The position numbers were made by a program, and so were the translations under genes. A DNA stretch of 40,102 bases, taken from NCBI GenBank assembly GCA_030151165.1, contig JASLEM010000160.1, positions 1 through 40,102 on the forward strand. The letters are read 5' to 3'. A model generated the notes under the pieces. That model was not told the origin of the DNA. It saw only the letters and a list, made by a program, of their open reading frames with translations, and ran no database searches. Shown here one piece after another: positions 1 to 10,197 of the stretch (its first letter is position 1; each line of letters starts with the position of its first letter). This stretch comes from Burkholderiaceae bacterium (lineage in GTDB: Bacteria > Pseudomonadota > Gammaproteobacteria > Burkholderiales > Burkholderiaceae).

Positions 1-226
1 GTTCATCGCGGCGGCCGGGTCGCGGTCCTTCAGGTAGCGCCACGGCGTCTGGCCGAGGTTGATCGCGACGCCGCCCGCGTCGTCACCGGCCGACGCGCCG
101 CCCTCCGCGCCCGCGCCGCCGACGGCCGTCGTGGCGGCCGTGCCGCCGTCGAACCGCGTCGCGATCAACCTCGGCCAGACGCCGTGGCGCTACCTGAAGG
201 ACCGCGACCCGGCCGCCGCGATGAAC
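1..226. repeat. 71-base perfect inverted repeat at window edge (probable fold-back artefact)
   Basis: Bases 1-71 are the exact reverse complement of bases 156-226, with an 84-base spacer (72-155). The right arm encodes a normal part of the glycoside hydrolase that follows; the left arm makes no sense as its upstream coding sequence. The pairing breaks at 72/155. A perfect match that begins exactly at the first base of the window suggests a fold-back (chimeric) join at a contig end rather than a biological repeat. A real inversion or hairpin cannot be excluded from the sequence alone. Confidence 0.9.
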
Positions 227-3200
227 CCGTCGTACGACGACACCGCCGCCAATACGACCGACGTGTGGAGCTCGGTGGGCGTGCCGCAGTCGCCCAGCGA
301 CAACGACACCTTCCTCAACCTGCCGTCCGGCGGCGGCCAGGGGCAGCTGACCGGCAACATCCTCTGGTACCGCAAGCACTTCACGCTCGACGCGTCGTAC
401 GCCAACCGCAAGGTGTTCGTCGAGTTCGAGGGCGCGCACATGGGCACGCGCGTGTTCATCAACGGCACGTTCATCCCCGGCAACAGCCTCGTCAATCCGC
501 AGGCCACGCACGTCATCGGCTTCACGCCGTTCATCGTCGACCTCACGCCCTACGTGAAGACCGACGGCTCCGACAACGTGCTCGCGGTGAAGGTCGCGCG
601 CGGCGACAGCTTCTTCAACAACCCCGACTTCTCCGGCGCGTTCCGCTTCGGCCAGGCCGGCAGCGGCCTGTTCCGGCCGGTGTGGATGTACATCAAGGAC
701 CGCGTCTACATCCCGCAGAACACCTGGGCCGTGCTCAATACGTGGGGGACGTATGTCTCGACGCTGAGCGCGAGCAGCACGTCGGCGTCCATTCGCGTGC
801 AGACCAACGTGCGCAACGAATACCCGACCGACCAGGCCGTGACGCTCGACACGCAGATCGTCGACGCCACCGGCACCGTCGTCGCGAGCGCCGAGGACAC
901 GAAGACGCTGCCGTCGGCGCCGTTGCCCGCGACGCCCGCGAAGACCGACCCGACCGTCGCGCCGCCACCGGCCACGTTCGACCAGACGCTGACGGTCGCC
1001 AACCCGACGCTCTGGTATCCGAACAACAGCCCGTGGGGCAAGCCGTATCTGTACACGGTCATCCACACGGTCAGCGTCAACGGCACGGTCGTCGACGCGA
1101 CATCGACGCCGCTGGGCATCCGCACGATCACGTGGGACCAGAACTTCCCGATCATCAACGGCCATCCGCATCACCTGTGGGGCGCGTCCGGGCGCTACGA
1201 CTATCCGGCGCTCGGCTCGGCGATGCCCGAGGAGCAGAAGTGGCGCGACGTCTCGCTGCTCGCCGCGGCCGGCGGCAGCCTCTATCGGCCGGGCCATTCG
1301 AGCGAGGGCCCCGAGTTCCTCGCCGCCGCCGACGCGTACGGCGTGATGGTGATCCAGCCGAGCGGCGACGGCGAGAACGGCTTCGCCAACCTCTGCCCCG
1401 CCAGCACGGGCAGCAACCGCCCCAACGGCTGCAACGCCAACGGCGACGACATCGAGCTGAAGAAGGAGACGCACCGGGACATGATCGTCCACGACCGCAA
1501 CAGCCCGTCGGTGCTCGCCTGGGAGGCCGACAACGGCAGCACCGACACCTCGTTCGCGCAAAGCCTCAAGGCGCTGTCGCGCACCTGGGATCCGGTGCTC
1601 ACGCGCGCGCAGGGCGACCGCACGCCGAACCCCGCCAACGGCGACATCCTCGGCTGCAGCGGCGACGGCTGCGACATCGGCGTGAAGAGCCAGTACCCGG
1701 GCTCGCCGGCCTGGGGCTCGGAGTACTGGGGCGACGGCGTGCAGCGCGCGCTGTACGACTACGAGTTGCTGTTCGCGGTGAACCCGGTGAAGAACTGGGC
1801 CAAGGGCCTGCGCCAGAACGTCTTCGGCATGGCGCACTGGTACCTGGCCGACACCCCCGGCGAGATCACGAGCCAGGTCGACGGCCCCGACCGCCCGCCG
1901 TACGGCCTGCCCACCGGCACGCAGCCCGCGCTCGGCGCGACCGTCGGCACGCAGCCGTTCATGATGCGCGGCAACGCGGCGTCGATGATGGACGCGAACC
2001 GCTTCCCGCGCCTGCTGTACTACATCTACCAGGCCGCGTGGACGCCGTTCGAGATCAAGCCGGTCGTCAAGCTCGCGTACCACTGGAACCGTGTCGGCAA
2101 CGTCACGGTCAACGCGTTCAGCAACTGCCCGGCCGTGCGGCTGCTGATCAACGGCCAGCAGCAGGGCGCCGACCAGTTGCCGAACGCGCAGACCATCGAT
2201 CCGGGCAGCGACACGGGCCCGACGACCACGTCGTTGCCGCGCCAGGCGCACTGGAACGTGAGCTGGGCCGCCGGCACGCTGACCGCGCAGTGCCTCGACG
2301 CCAGCAGCCGCGTCGTCTCCGATGCGAAGGGCAACGCGGTGCAGGACGTGCAGGTGACTGCCGGCCCGGCCGACCATGTCCAGTTGACGGTCGACCCGGA
2401 GATCGTGCGCCCGAACGGCCAGCCGTTCCAGGTCACCGCCAACGGCACGGACGCCGCGTTCGTCGTCGCGACGATCGTCGACGCCGCGGGCAACCGCGTG
2501 CCGGAGGCGAAGAACATCATCACCTTCGCCGTCAGCGGACCGGGCACCTACCGCGGGGGCACCGACAGCTACGTCACGTTCAAGGCCGGCGAGACGCCGC
2601 GCGACGACGCGAACGGCGTGCCGGGCAACTTCCTGCCGCAGGGCTACCACGCGCCGCTCGATCCGAACCTGTCGGCCGAGGGCGGCCTGGCCAAGGTCGC
2701 GGTGCGCGCGCAGTTCACGCCCGGCACCGTCACGGTCACGGCGAGCGCGCCCGGACTGAGGGGCGGCTCGGCGAGCTTCAACGTCGTGGCCGCGAGCGGG
2801 CCGGCCGCCACCGGCGCGCAGCTCAACATCCCGGCGCCGTCGGCGAACGCGCTGGCGATCGTCCGGCAGCCGGGCAACCAGGTCGTCACGATCGGCCAGT
2901 CCGCGCAGTTCAGCGTGCTCGCGTCGAGCGCCGCGCCGCTGACGTTCCAGTGGACGAAGGGCTCGACGCCGATCGCCGGCGCCACCGGCTTCAGCTACAC
3001 GACGCCCGTGACCGCCGCCGGCGACAACGGCGCGAGCTACGGCGTGATCGTCTCGAACGGCAAGACGAGCGTGACGTCGACCAGCGCGCAGCTGTCGGTC
3101 GTCGCGCCGAGCGTGCCCGTCGTCGCGACGCCGCCCGCGGCGCAGACCGCGGCCGCGGGCCAGACGGCGCAGTTCTCCGTCGTCGCCACGGGCTCGCCGA

Positions 3201-4549
3201 CGCTCACGTACCAATGGCGAAAGGGCGGCGTGAACATCGCGGGCGCGACCGGCGCCGTCTACACGACGCCCACGCTCGCGACCGCCGACAGCGGCAGCAG
3301 CTTCGACGTCGTCGTCACCAACAGCGCGGGCACGGCCACGTCGGCCGCGGCGAAGCTGACGGTCACGGCCGGTACGGCACCCGGTATCGTGGCGCAGCCC
3401 GCGGGCGCGGCGGTCGCGGGCGGCCAGTCGTTCACGCTGACCGTCGTCGCGTCGGGCTCGGGGCCGCTGCACTACCAGTGGAAGCTGAACGGCACGGTGG
3501 TCGGCACCGATGCCTCGTCGTACGGCGTCGCGAGCGCGCAGGCGAGCGACGCCGGCACCTACACGGTCACGGTCACCAACGCTTCGGGTTCGGCGTCCAG
3601 CAATGGGGCGGTCGTCACGGTCAGCGGCGGCAACGGGCCGGACCTGGCGATCGGCGCGACGCCTTCGGCCAGCAGCCAGAACGGCGGCAACGCGCCGAAA
3701 TATGCGTTCGACGGCGACCTCACGACGACCAACCGCTGGGAGTCCGTGCAGGGGGTCGACCCGCAGTGGATCGCCGCCGACCTGGGCTCGGTCAAGACCT
3801 TCGACCGCGTGGTGTTCACGTGGGAGAACGCGTACGCCTCGGCCTACCAGGTGCAGACCTCGCCCGACAACAGCCACTGGACGACGATCCGCACCGTCGC
3901 CGGCAAGGGCGGCACCGAGACGGTGAACTTCCCCACCGTCAACTCGCGCTACGTGCGCATGCTGGGCACCGCGCGGGCGACGACCTTCGGCTATTCGATG
4001 TACGAGTTCCAGGTGTTCGACGTTCCGCAATGCGGCGGCAGCGGCGAGCGCTACACCACGCTGCCGGCGCAGGCCGGCACGTGGAACTCGCCCATCGCCG
4101 GCCTGCCGTCGGGCCCGTTCGTGCCGGACGTGACGGACAACGTGAGCGGCCTGACCTGGCAGCAATACGTCACCACGTTCCCGCAGCAGGGCGCGCAGTT
4201 CACGCAGCCGATCGCCGCGCAGTACTGCCAGTCCGTCGGCATGCGCCTGCCGACGCAGGCCGAGGCGCTGACGGTCGCGGCCGACAACTACGCGTCGTGC
4301 GCCTTCCCGAATCCGTGGACGACGTGGACTTCGACCCCGGTACCGGGCCAGGACGGCCGGGCGTACTTCGTGTCGTCGACGGGCGCGTCGTCGTCGCAGA
4401 TCATCGACAACTCGCCGGGCTGGGCGCTGTGCGTCAGCGGCACCGCGCGCTCGCAGGCGATGAGCGCGCTGCTGCTGAAGAAGACGGCCGCCGTGTCGCG
4501 GGCCAAGGCCCCGAGCCAGGCGCGCGCGTCGACGTCGACGTCGCGCTGA
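59..4549 (+). CDS. Multidomain secreted glycoside hydrolase family 2 protein, 5' end missing
   Basis: The product is a large exported beta-glycosidase-like enzyme; its true substrate cannot be read from sequence. Domains in order (residues counted from the TTG at 59): Pro/Ala-rich linker to about 32, GH2 sugar-binding jelly roll about 33-215, Ig-like about 225-350, TIM barrel about 355-665, a GH2 C-terminal/Big-like region about 666-920, three Ig-like repeats about 930-1190, an F5/8 type C (CBM32-like) domain about 1195-1325, and a DUF1566-like C-terminal domain about 1326-1470. A nucleophile candidate is E555 (GSEYWG). The usual acid/base N-E motif reads N492-G493 after W488, so that Glu is absent or displaced. 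The open frame begins inside the inverted repeat, so the real start and signal peptide are not in the window; coding sequence is trustworthy only from about base 72. Its stop abuts the stop of the convergent flavoprotein gene. Confidence 0.85.
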   Translation: MIATPPASSPADAPPSAPAPPTAVVAAVPPSNRVAINLGQTPWRYLKDRDPAAAMNPSYDDTAANTTDVWSSVGVPQSPSDNDTFLNLPSGGGQGQLTGNILWYRKHFTLDASYANRKVFVEFEGAHMGTRVFINGTFIPGNSLVNPQATHVIGFTPFIVDLTPYVKTDGSDNVLAVKVARGDSFFNNPDFSGAFRFGQAGSGLFRPVWMYIKDRVYIPQNTWAVLNTWGTYVSTLSASSTSASIRVQTNVRNEYPTDQAVTLDTQIVDATGTVVASAEDTKTLPSAPLPATPAKTDPTVAPPPATFDQTLTVANPTLWYPNNSPWGKPYLYTVIHTVSVNGTVVDATSTPLGIRTITWDQNFPIINGHPHHLWGASGRYDYPALGSAMPEEQKWRDVSLLAAAGGSLYRPGHSSEGPEFLAAADAYGVMVIQPSGDGENGFANLCPASTGSNRPNGCNANGDDIELKKETHRDMIVHDRNSPSVLAWEADNGSTDTSFAQSLKALSRTWDPVLTRAQGDRTPNPANGDILGCSGDGCDIGVKSQYPGSPAWGSEYWGDGVQRALYDYELLFAVNPVKNWAKGLRQNVFGMAHWYLADTPGEITSQVDGPDRPPYGLPTGTQPALGATVGTQPFMMRGNAASMMDANRFPRLLYYIYQAAWTPFEIKPVVKLAYHWNRVGNVTVNAFSNCPAVRLLINGQQQGADQLPNAQTIDPGSDTGPTTTSLPRQAHWNVSWAAGTLTAQCLDASSRVVSDAKGNAVQDVQVTAGPADHVQLTVDPEIVRPNGQPFQVTANGTDAAFVVATIVDAAGNRVPEAKNIITFAVSGPGTYRGGTDSYVTFKAGETPRDDANGVPGNFLPQGYHAPLDPNLSAEGGLAKVAVRAQFTPGTVTVTASAPGLRGGSASFNVVAASGPAATGAQLNIPAPSANALAIVRQPGNQVVTIGQSAQFSVLASSAAPLTFQWTKGSTPIAGATGFSYTTPVTAAGDNGASYGVIVSNGKTSVTSTSAQLSVVAPSVPVVATPPAAQTAAAGQTAQFSVVATGSPTLTYQWRKGGVNIAGATGAVYTTPTLATADSGSSFDVVVTNSAGTATSAAAKLTVTAGTAPGIVAQPAGAAVAGGQSFTLTVVASGSGPLHYQWKLNGTVVGTDASSYGVASAQASDAGTYTVTVTNASGSASSNGAVVTVSGGNGPDLAIGATPSASSQNGGNAPKYAFDGDLTTTNRWESVQGVDPQWIAADLGSVKTFDRVVFTWENAYASAYQVQTSPDNSHWTTIRTVAGKGGTETVNFPTVNSRYVRMLGTARATTFGYSMYEFQVFDVPQCGGSGERYTTLPAQAGTWNSPIAGLPSGPFVPDVTDNVSGLTWQQYVTTFPQQGAQFTQPIAAQYCQSVGMRLPTQAEALTVAADNYASCAFPNPWTTWTSTPVPGQDGRAYFVSSTGASSSQIIDNSPGWALCVSGTARSQAMSALLLKKTAAVSRAKAPSQARASTSTSR

Positions 4550-5845
<1,296 letters not shown>

Positions 5846-5892
5846 GGTGTCGTCCCTGGCAGGCGATGGAGTGGGGATGCGGGCGGGGCCGC

Positions 5893-6174
5893 TCATTCCT
5901 CGAAGCCGAGCACCTCGACCTCGGCGCGCTCGTCGAACGTGGCGGCGATCCGTTCGATCTCGGCGAGCTGGTCGAGCGCCGCCGAGCACGCGAAGCCGAA
6001 CTTGGCGCGCACGCGTTCGGAGCCGATGTGCAGCGCGGTGCGCACCTCGCTCATGAACCGCGGCAGCGGGTAGCGCGTGCCGGGGGCGAAATGCTCCTTG
6101 ATGACGAGCGACGGCGAGTAGCAACGCGTCTCGCGGGCGTCGGGCCAGCGGAGGTTGAAGTGCATGGCGGGCAT
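5893..6174 (-). CDS. MSMEG_0570 family nitrogen starvation response protein
   Basis: A 93-residue protein starting [12 protein letters not shown]. It has the features of the short MSMEG_0570 family: an RWPD motif near the N-terminus, a central basic stretch and an acidic end. The family is found almost only beside Nit1-type nitrilases and is named for a nitrogen-starvation response; no biochemical function is established. It lies 26 bases after the glycosyltransferase and 47 before the flavoprotein, so it is very likely cotranscribed with both. A second Met three codons in is an alternative start. Confidence 0.8.
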   Translation of the reverse strand: MPAMHFNLRWPDARETRCYSPSLVIKEHFAPGTRYPLPRFMSEVRTALHIGSERVRAKFGFACSAALDQLAEIERIAATFDERAEVEVLGFEE

Positions 6175-6200
6175 GGCGGCTCCTGGTGGGTGAGGCAAGG

Positions 6201-7445
6201 TCAGGCGGTGGCGTCGCGTGCCGGTTCGGTCGGGCGCGGGCGCGCGTCCCGCGCGGGCGATCGCGCGCGGGCCAGCGCGCGATGCGCGCGGTAGATCGTC
6301 TCGTGCGACGCCGCGCTGGCCGGCCAGCTGAAGCGCTCGCAGACCGCGGGCGTGCCGAACGACAGCGGCAGCGCGTGCGACGGATCGCACGCGCGCGCCA
6401 TCGCTTGCGCGATCGACGCGACCGAGCCGGGGTCGGCCCAGCAGCCATGGTCGACGCGCTCGTCGGCCGCGAGGTATTCGGTGAACGGCGCGAGCCGCGA
6501 GACGACGGCGGGCGTGCCGCTGGCGAGCGCCTCCAGCACGACGAGGCCGAAGCCTTCGCGTAGCGAGGCCATCAGCAGCACGTCGGCGGCGCGGAACAGC
6601 GCGGGCATGTCGACGTCGTCCATCGTGCCGGCCAGCACGACGCTGTCGCGCGCGCCGCTCGCTTCCAGCAACGCGGCGAAGCGGCGGCCGTGGTCGTCGT
6701 GGTCGAGCAGGCTGGCGCCGCCGGCGATCACCAGCTGCGCGCCGGGGCAGCTCGCGCGGAAGGCGAGGAAGGCCTGCAGCATGCGCAGCGTGTTCTTGCG
6801 TTCCTCGACGCCGCCGACGGCCAGGAACATCGGCGCGCCGGGCCGCAGGCCGTGGCGTCGCGCGACGCGGTCGTCGCTCGCGTCGCGCACCCGCGAGAAG
6901 CGCCGCAGGTCGACGCCGTTGTGCACGAGCCGCGCCGGCACGCCGAACTCGGCCTGCAGCCGGTCGCACCACGTCCGGCTCACGCACAGCACCTGGCTCG
7001 CGGCGGTGAACGCGCGCTCCTGCCAGGCCATCAGGCGGGCGTCGTCGAAGTGATCGAGATGGTGCACCGTGCGCACGAAGCCGGCGATCTCGCCCGCGTC
7101 CGCGATGTCGGCGAGCGCGTTGCCGCCGATCGCGTCCTGCGCGTGGAGCACGTCGAAGCGGCGCGTCCCGAGCAGGCGCGACAGGTGGCGCACGAAGGCC
7201 GCGCGCCGCGTGGCGACCATCTCGACGACCGAGCCCGCGCGTTCGGCGAGCGGCACGAGCTGCAGCTCGCAACGCGTCGCGCGGAACATCGCCTGCCCCG
7301 CGAACGCCGGCGCGAACACGGTGACGCGGTGGCCGCGGTCATGCAGCGCGTCGGCCAGCTCCAGCGTATGGACGACGCCGCCGCGCGGGTTGACGGAGTG
7401 CGTCAGCAGCCCGATGTCGAGGCGGTCGTGGCGCGCGTCAGGCAT
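6201..7445 (-). CDS. MSMEG_0565 family glycosyltransferase (GT4 type)
   Basis: A 414-residue GT-B fold glycosyltransferase of the Nit1C cluster. The N-terminal half has the Gly-rich acceptor-side loop ([12 protein letters not shown]). The C-terminal half has the GT4 nucleotide-sugar signature with an E-x7-E motif (E296-G-F-G to E304). It starts at 7445, overlapping the end of the AIR-synthase-like gene by 8 bases, which points to coupled translation. The sugar donor and acceptor are unknown. Its constant presence in this cluster implies that a small molecule or cofactor is glycosylated, but that is inference. Confidence 0.85.
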   Translation of the reverse strand: MPDARHDRLDIGLLTHSVNPRGGVVHTLELADALHDRGHRVTVFAPAFAGQAMFRATRCELQLVPLAERAGSVVEMVATRRAAFVRHLSRLLGTRRFDVLHAQDAIGGNALADIADAGEIAGFVRTVHHLDHFDDARLMAWQERAFTAASQVLCVSRTWCDRLQAEFGVPARLVHNGVDLRRFSRVRDASDDRVARRHGLRPGAPMFLAVGGVEERKNTLRMLQAFLAFRASCPGAQLVIAGGASLLDHDDHGRRFAALLEASGARDSVVLAGTMDDVDMPALFRAADVLLMASLREGFGLVVLEALASGTPAVVSRLAPFTEYLAADERVDHGCWADPGSVASIAQAMARACDPSHALPLSFGTPAVCERFSWPASAASHETIYRAHRALARARSPARDARPRPTEPARDATA

Positions 7446-8454
7446 GGGCGGGCTCCGGTGCGGCCGCGGCGCCGGCGGTGATGAACGGCTCCGTCGCGAC
7501 GTCCCACAACAGCGCGCCGTGGCCGCCGTCGCGCAGCCAGACCCGCGTGTCGGCGGTGACCTCGCCGACGCCCGCGCAGGCGATGCCGCGGTCCTCGAAA
7601 TGCGCGCGCACCGCGGCCACGTGCGCGGGCCGGACGCTGAACACGAAGCCGAAGCTCGGGAACGACTGCAGCCAGCGCGGCAGCGGCACGCCCGGCGGGC
7701 GCGGGATCGCATCGACGTCGATGGCCGCGCCGACCTGCGAGCATTCGAGCAGCATCAGCGCGGTGCCGATCGCGCCGGCGTTGCTGATGTCCTTCGCGGC
7801 GTCGCACAGTCCACGCTCGGCGAGCAGCGGCAGCAGCTCGATGTCGGCGCGCAACCGCTCCGCGGGCGCGGCCGTCGACGCGTTCCAGAACGGGTGCGGC
7901 TCCTCGTAGGCGCCGCGCAGGTCGATGGCCATCATCAGCGTGTCGCCGGGGCGCGCGTCGAAGCTCGTCAGCAGCCGCCTGGCGCGGCCCAGGATCGCGA
8001 CGGCCAGCGCGCCGCGATCGCTGCGGTTGTTGCTGTGGCCGCCGACGATGGGCACGCCGTAGCGCGCGGACGCGTCGGCCAGGCCGCGCAGCACGTCCTG
8101 CGCGCCGTCGGCGTCGCGGCTCCACAGCGCGTCGACGACGGCGATCGGGCGGCCGCCCATCGCGCAGATGTCGCTCACGTTGACCATCACGCCGCAGTAG
8201 CCCGCGAAGCGCGGCATCGCGCGCACGAAGTCGTCGAGGAAGCCCTCGATCGCGAACAGCAGCCAGCCGTCGCCGACGGGGTCGGCGATCGCGGCGCAGT
8301 CGTCGCCGATCGCCACCGCCTGCGCGAGGTCGGCCGCGCCGCCGGGCAGGGCGCGCGCGAGCGCGGCCATCACGGCGCCGATGTCGCGCTTGTGCGCGAA
8401 GCCGCGGCCGCTGCGCAAGGTGTGCGCGAGCTGGGCGAGTTCGTCGGGCGTCAT
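7438..8454 (-). CDS. sll0787 family AIR synthase-like protein
   Basis: A 338-residue protein related to the PurM/SelD/ThiL ATP-binding superfamily. It shows the acidic nucleotide/metal-binding signature near residues 48-55 (AIGDDCAAI), a central GGHSNN segment and the later KDISNAG motif. These families bind ATP with Mg2+ and activate a carbonyl or phosphate group. The member in Nit1C clusters has no proven reaction. The start at 8454 overlaps the GNAT stop in an ATGA tetranucleotide, supporting translational coupling. The open frame extends upstream but that part is an off-frame shadow of the GNAT gene. Confidence 0.85.
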   Translation of the reverse strand: MTPDELAQLAHTLRSGRGFAHKRDIGAVMAALARALPGGAADLAQAVAIGDDCAAIADPVGDGWLLFAIEGFLDDFVRAMPRFAGYCGVMVNVSDICAMGGRPIAVVDALWSRDADGAQDVLRGLADASARYGVPIVGGHSNNRSDRGALAVAILGRARRLLTSFDARPGDTLMMAIDLRGAYEEPHPFWNASTAAPAERLRADIELLPLLAERGLCDAAKDISNAGAIGTALMLLECSQVGAAIDVDAIPRPPGVPLPRWLQSFPSFGFVFSVRPAHVAAVRAHFEDRGIACAGVGEVTADTRVWLRDGGHGALLWDVATEPFITAGAAAAPEPAHA

Positions 8455-9050
8455 GTGGCGCTCCGCGCGGACGCCGACGAGACCCCGGTGACGAACCCGG
8501 TCAGCGGATCGTGGCAGGGCGGGTAGTGCGCGAGGTCCGCCTGCATCAGCACGTGCGGACGGCCGTGCAGCTGCTCGTCGCGCAGCGCCGTCCAGTGCAG
8601 CTTCTCGAACAGCGCCCGGTTCTGCTGCTGCACGTGCGCGAGGAAGACACGGGCGCCGCGCGCGTGCGCGCTCGATACGGCCAGGCGTATCAGCGTCGCG
8701 CCGAGCCGGCCGTGCTTGCGGTAGCCGGCGTGCACCGCGAGGCGCGAGCCCCACCAGACGCCGTCGCTGACGTCCGCGTCGTTGCCGCGATGGATGCGCA
8801 CCGTGCCGACGACCTGGTCGTTGATGCCGCCGACGCACGACAGCGCGACCAGCGGCTGCGCGTGCGCGTCGATGGCGTCGAGGTCGCCGTCGCCGGCCAC
8901 GCCGCCGAACAGGCCTTGTTCGCCGCAGAACACCGCGCGCCGCAGCTTGCGCGCCTCGTTGATCTCCCAGCCGCCGTCGGCCCACTTCACGCGGAACTCG
9001 CACGGCGCGAAGGCGGTCGACAACTCGCAGATGGTTTCGGTGGCGAGCAT
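8451..9050 (-). CDS. MSMEG_0567 family GNAT N-acetyltransferase
   Basis: A 199-residue GNAT-fold protein with the acetyl-CoA pyrophosphate loop region (RLAVHAGYRKHGRLGATLI) around residues 109-127 and a conserved N-terminal EARKLRRAVFCGEQGLF segment typical of the Nit1C member. The ATG at 9050 is 7 bases after the radical SAM stop, with GAGG upstream; more distal starts would run into that gene. It probably acylates an amine made or handled by the cluster, but its acceptor is unknown. Confidence 0.85.
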   Translation of the reverse strand: MLATETICELSTAFAPCEFRVKWADGGWEINEARKLRRAVFCGEQGLFGGVAGDGDLDAIDAHAQPLVALSCVGGINDQVVGTVRIHRGNDADVSDGVWWGSRLAVHAGYRKHGRLGATLIRLAVSSAHARGARVFLAHVQQQNRALFEKLHWTALRDEQLHGRPHVLMQADLAHYPPCHDPLTGFVTGVSSASARSAT

Positions 9051-9057
9051 GGCGGCC

Positions 9058-10197
9058 TCAGCTTTCGTAGACCGACAGCGACGAGCACGCGCCGCACTTG
9101 CCGCAGCCGGCCTTGATGTCGGACGAGCGCATGCGCGCATCGCCGACCATCGCCCCGAGCGGCGCGAGGATGGACTTCATGAACTCGGGCGACGGCGCCG
9201 GGTGATCCTCCAGCGGCGTGCCGCTGATCGGCACGAAGGGCACGACGAACGGGTAGACGCCGAGGGCCAGCAGCGCCTCGCAGGTCTCGAGGATCGCGTC
9301 GCGCGTGTCGCCGAGCCCGGCCAGGATGTAGGTCGACACCTGGCCGCGGCCGAACACGCCGACCGCCGCCTCGAAGCTCTCCATGTAGCGCGCCAGCGGC
9401 ACGCTCGCCTTGCCGGGCATGATGCGCGCGCGCAGCTCGGGCGTGACCACTTCGAGGTGCATGCCGAGGGTGTCGATGCCCGCGGCCTTCATGCGTTCGA
9501 ACCACTGGTCGGTGTCCGGCGGCTCGCACTGCGCCTGGATCGGGATGTCGACCGCCGCGCGGATCGCGAAGGCGCTGTCGACCAGGATCTGCGCGCCGCG
9601 ATCGGGTGTCGGCGGCGTGCCTGTCGTCATCACCATGTGCTTGACGCCATCGAGCAGCACCGCGGCGCGCGCGACTTCGGCCAGTTGCTCCGGCGTCTTG
9701 TGCGCGATCGTGCGGCCGGCCGCGAGGCTCTGGCCGATCGCGCAGAACTGGCAGGTCTTCGTGCGGCTCGCGTAGCGGATGCAGGTCTGCAGCACGGTCG
9801 TCGCGAGCACGTCCGAGCCGTGCAGCGTCGCGATGTGCGAGTAGGGCACGCCGTCGAGCGTCTGCAGGCCGTAGAAGCGCGGCGCCTTCGGGAACGCGAT
9901 GCTCGCGATCGGGATCGTGCCGCGGTCGGAACGCGTCAGCGCGCTGCGGCCTTGCGCATCGGGTGCGTGCGCGACGAAGGGCGAGCTCCACGCGCTCGAC
10001 GTGTGCACCGGCACCATGATCGTGTGGCCGTCGACGGTGACGGCCTTGTGGTCGGACGGCCCCGCGCCGCCGCGCCGGCTCGCGACGCCCGCGTGCGGCG
10101 AGGTCGGGTCAGCCAGCCGCAACCCGAAGGACTGGAGCTCGGTCATCAGTTGCCGGCTCTCCGGCGACAGCGGCGGCAAGGTTGCGTTCGTGTTCAT
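9058..10197 (-). CDS. MSMEG_0568 family radical SAM protein
   Basis: A 379-residue radical S-adenosylmethionine enzyme of the Nit1C cluster. The probable [4Fe-4S] ligands are C139, C149 and C152, spaced C-x9-C-x2-C rather than the usual C-x3-C-x2-C; Elp3 has the same wide spacing. A second cysteine group sits at the C-terminus (C365, C368, C371, C-x2-C-x2-C), perhaps an auxiliary cluster or metal site. The ATG at 10197 has AGGAG upstream. Its first 89 bases overlap the end of the nitrilase gene in another frame. The reaction is unknown; the family predicts radical chemistry on a small substrate. Confidence 0.88.
   Translation of the reverse strand: MNTNATLPPLSPESRQLMTELQSFGLRLADPTSPHAGVASRRGGAGPSDHKAVTVDGHTIMVPVHTSSAWSSPFVAHAPDAQGRSALTRSDRGTIPIASIAFPKAPRFYGLQTLDGVPYSHIATLHGSDVLATTVLQTCIRYASRTKTCQFCAIGQSLAAGRTIAHKTPEQLAEVARAAVLLDGVKHMVMTTGTPPTPDRGAQILVDSAFAIRAAVDIPIQAQCEPPDTDQWFERMKAAGIDTLGMHLEVVTPELRARIMPGKASVPLARYMESFEAAVGVFGRGQVSTYILAGLGDTRDAILETCEALLALGVYPFVVPFVPISGTPLEDHPAPSPEFMKSILAPLGAMVGDARMRSSDIKAGCGKCGACSSLSVYES

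Noticed and set aside
83..4165. Very long minus-strand open frame (1360 codons) opposite the glycoside hydrolase
   Set aside because: It is rich in Arg, Ala, Val and Gly, has no domain resemblance, and mirrors a well-conserved plus-strand gene. High GC leaves such frames open by chance.
10109..10197. Frameshift at the nitrilase-radical SAM junction
   Set aside because: The nitrilase length matches Nit6803, and the radical SAM start has its own good ribosome-binding site, so an overlap explains the data.
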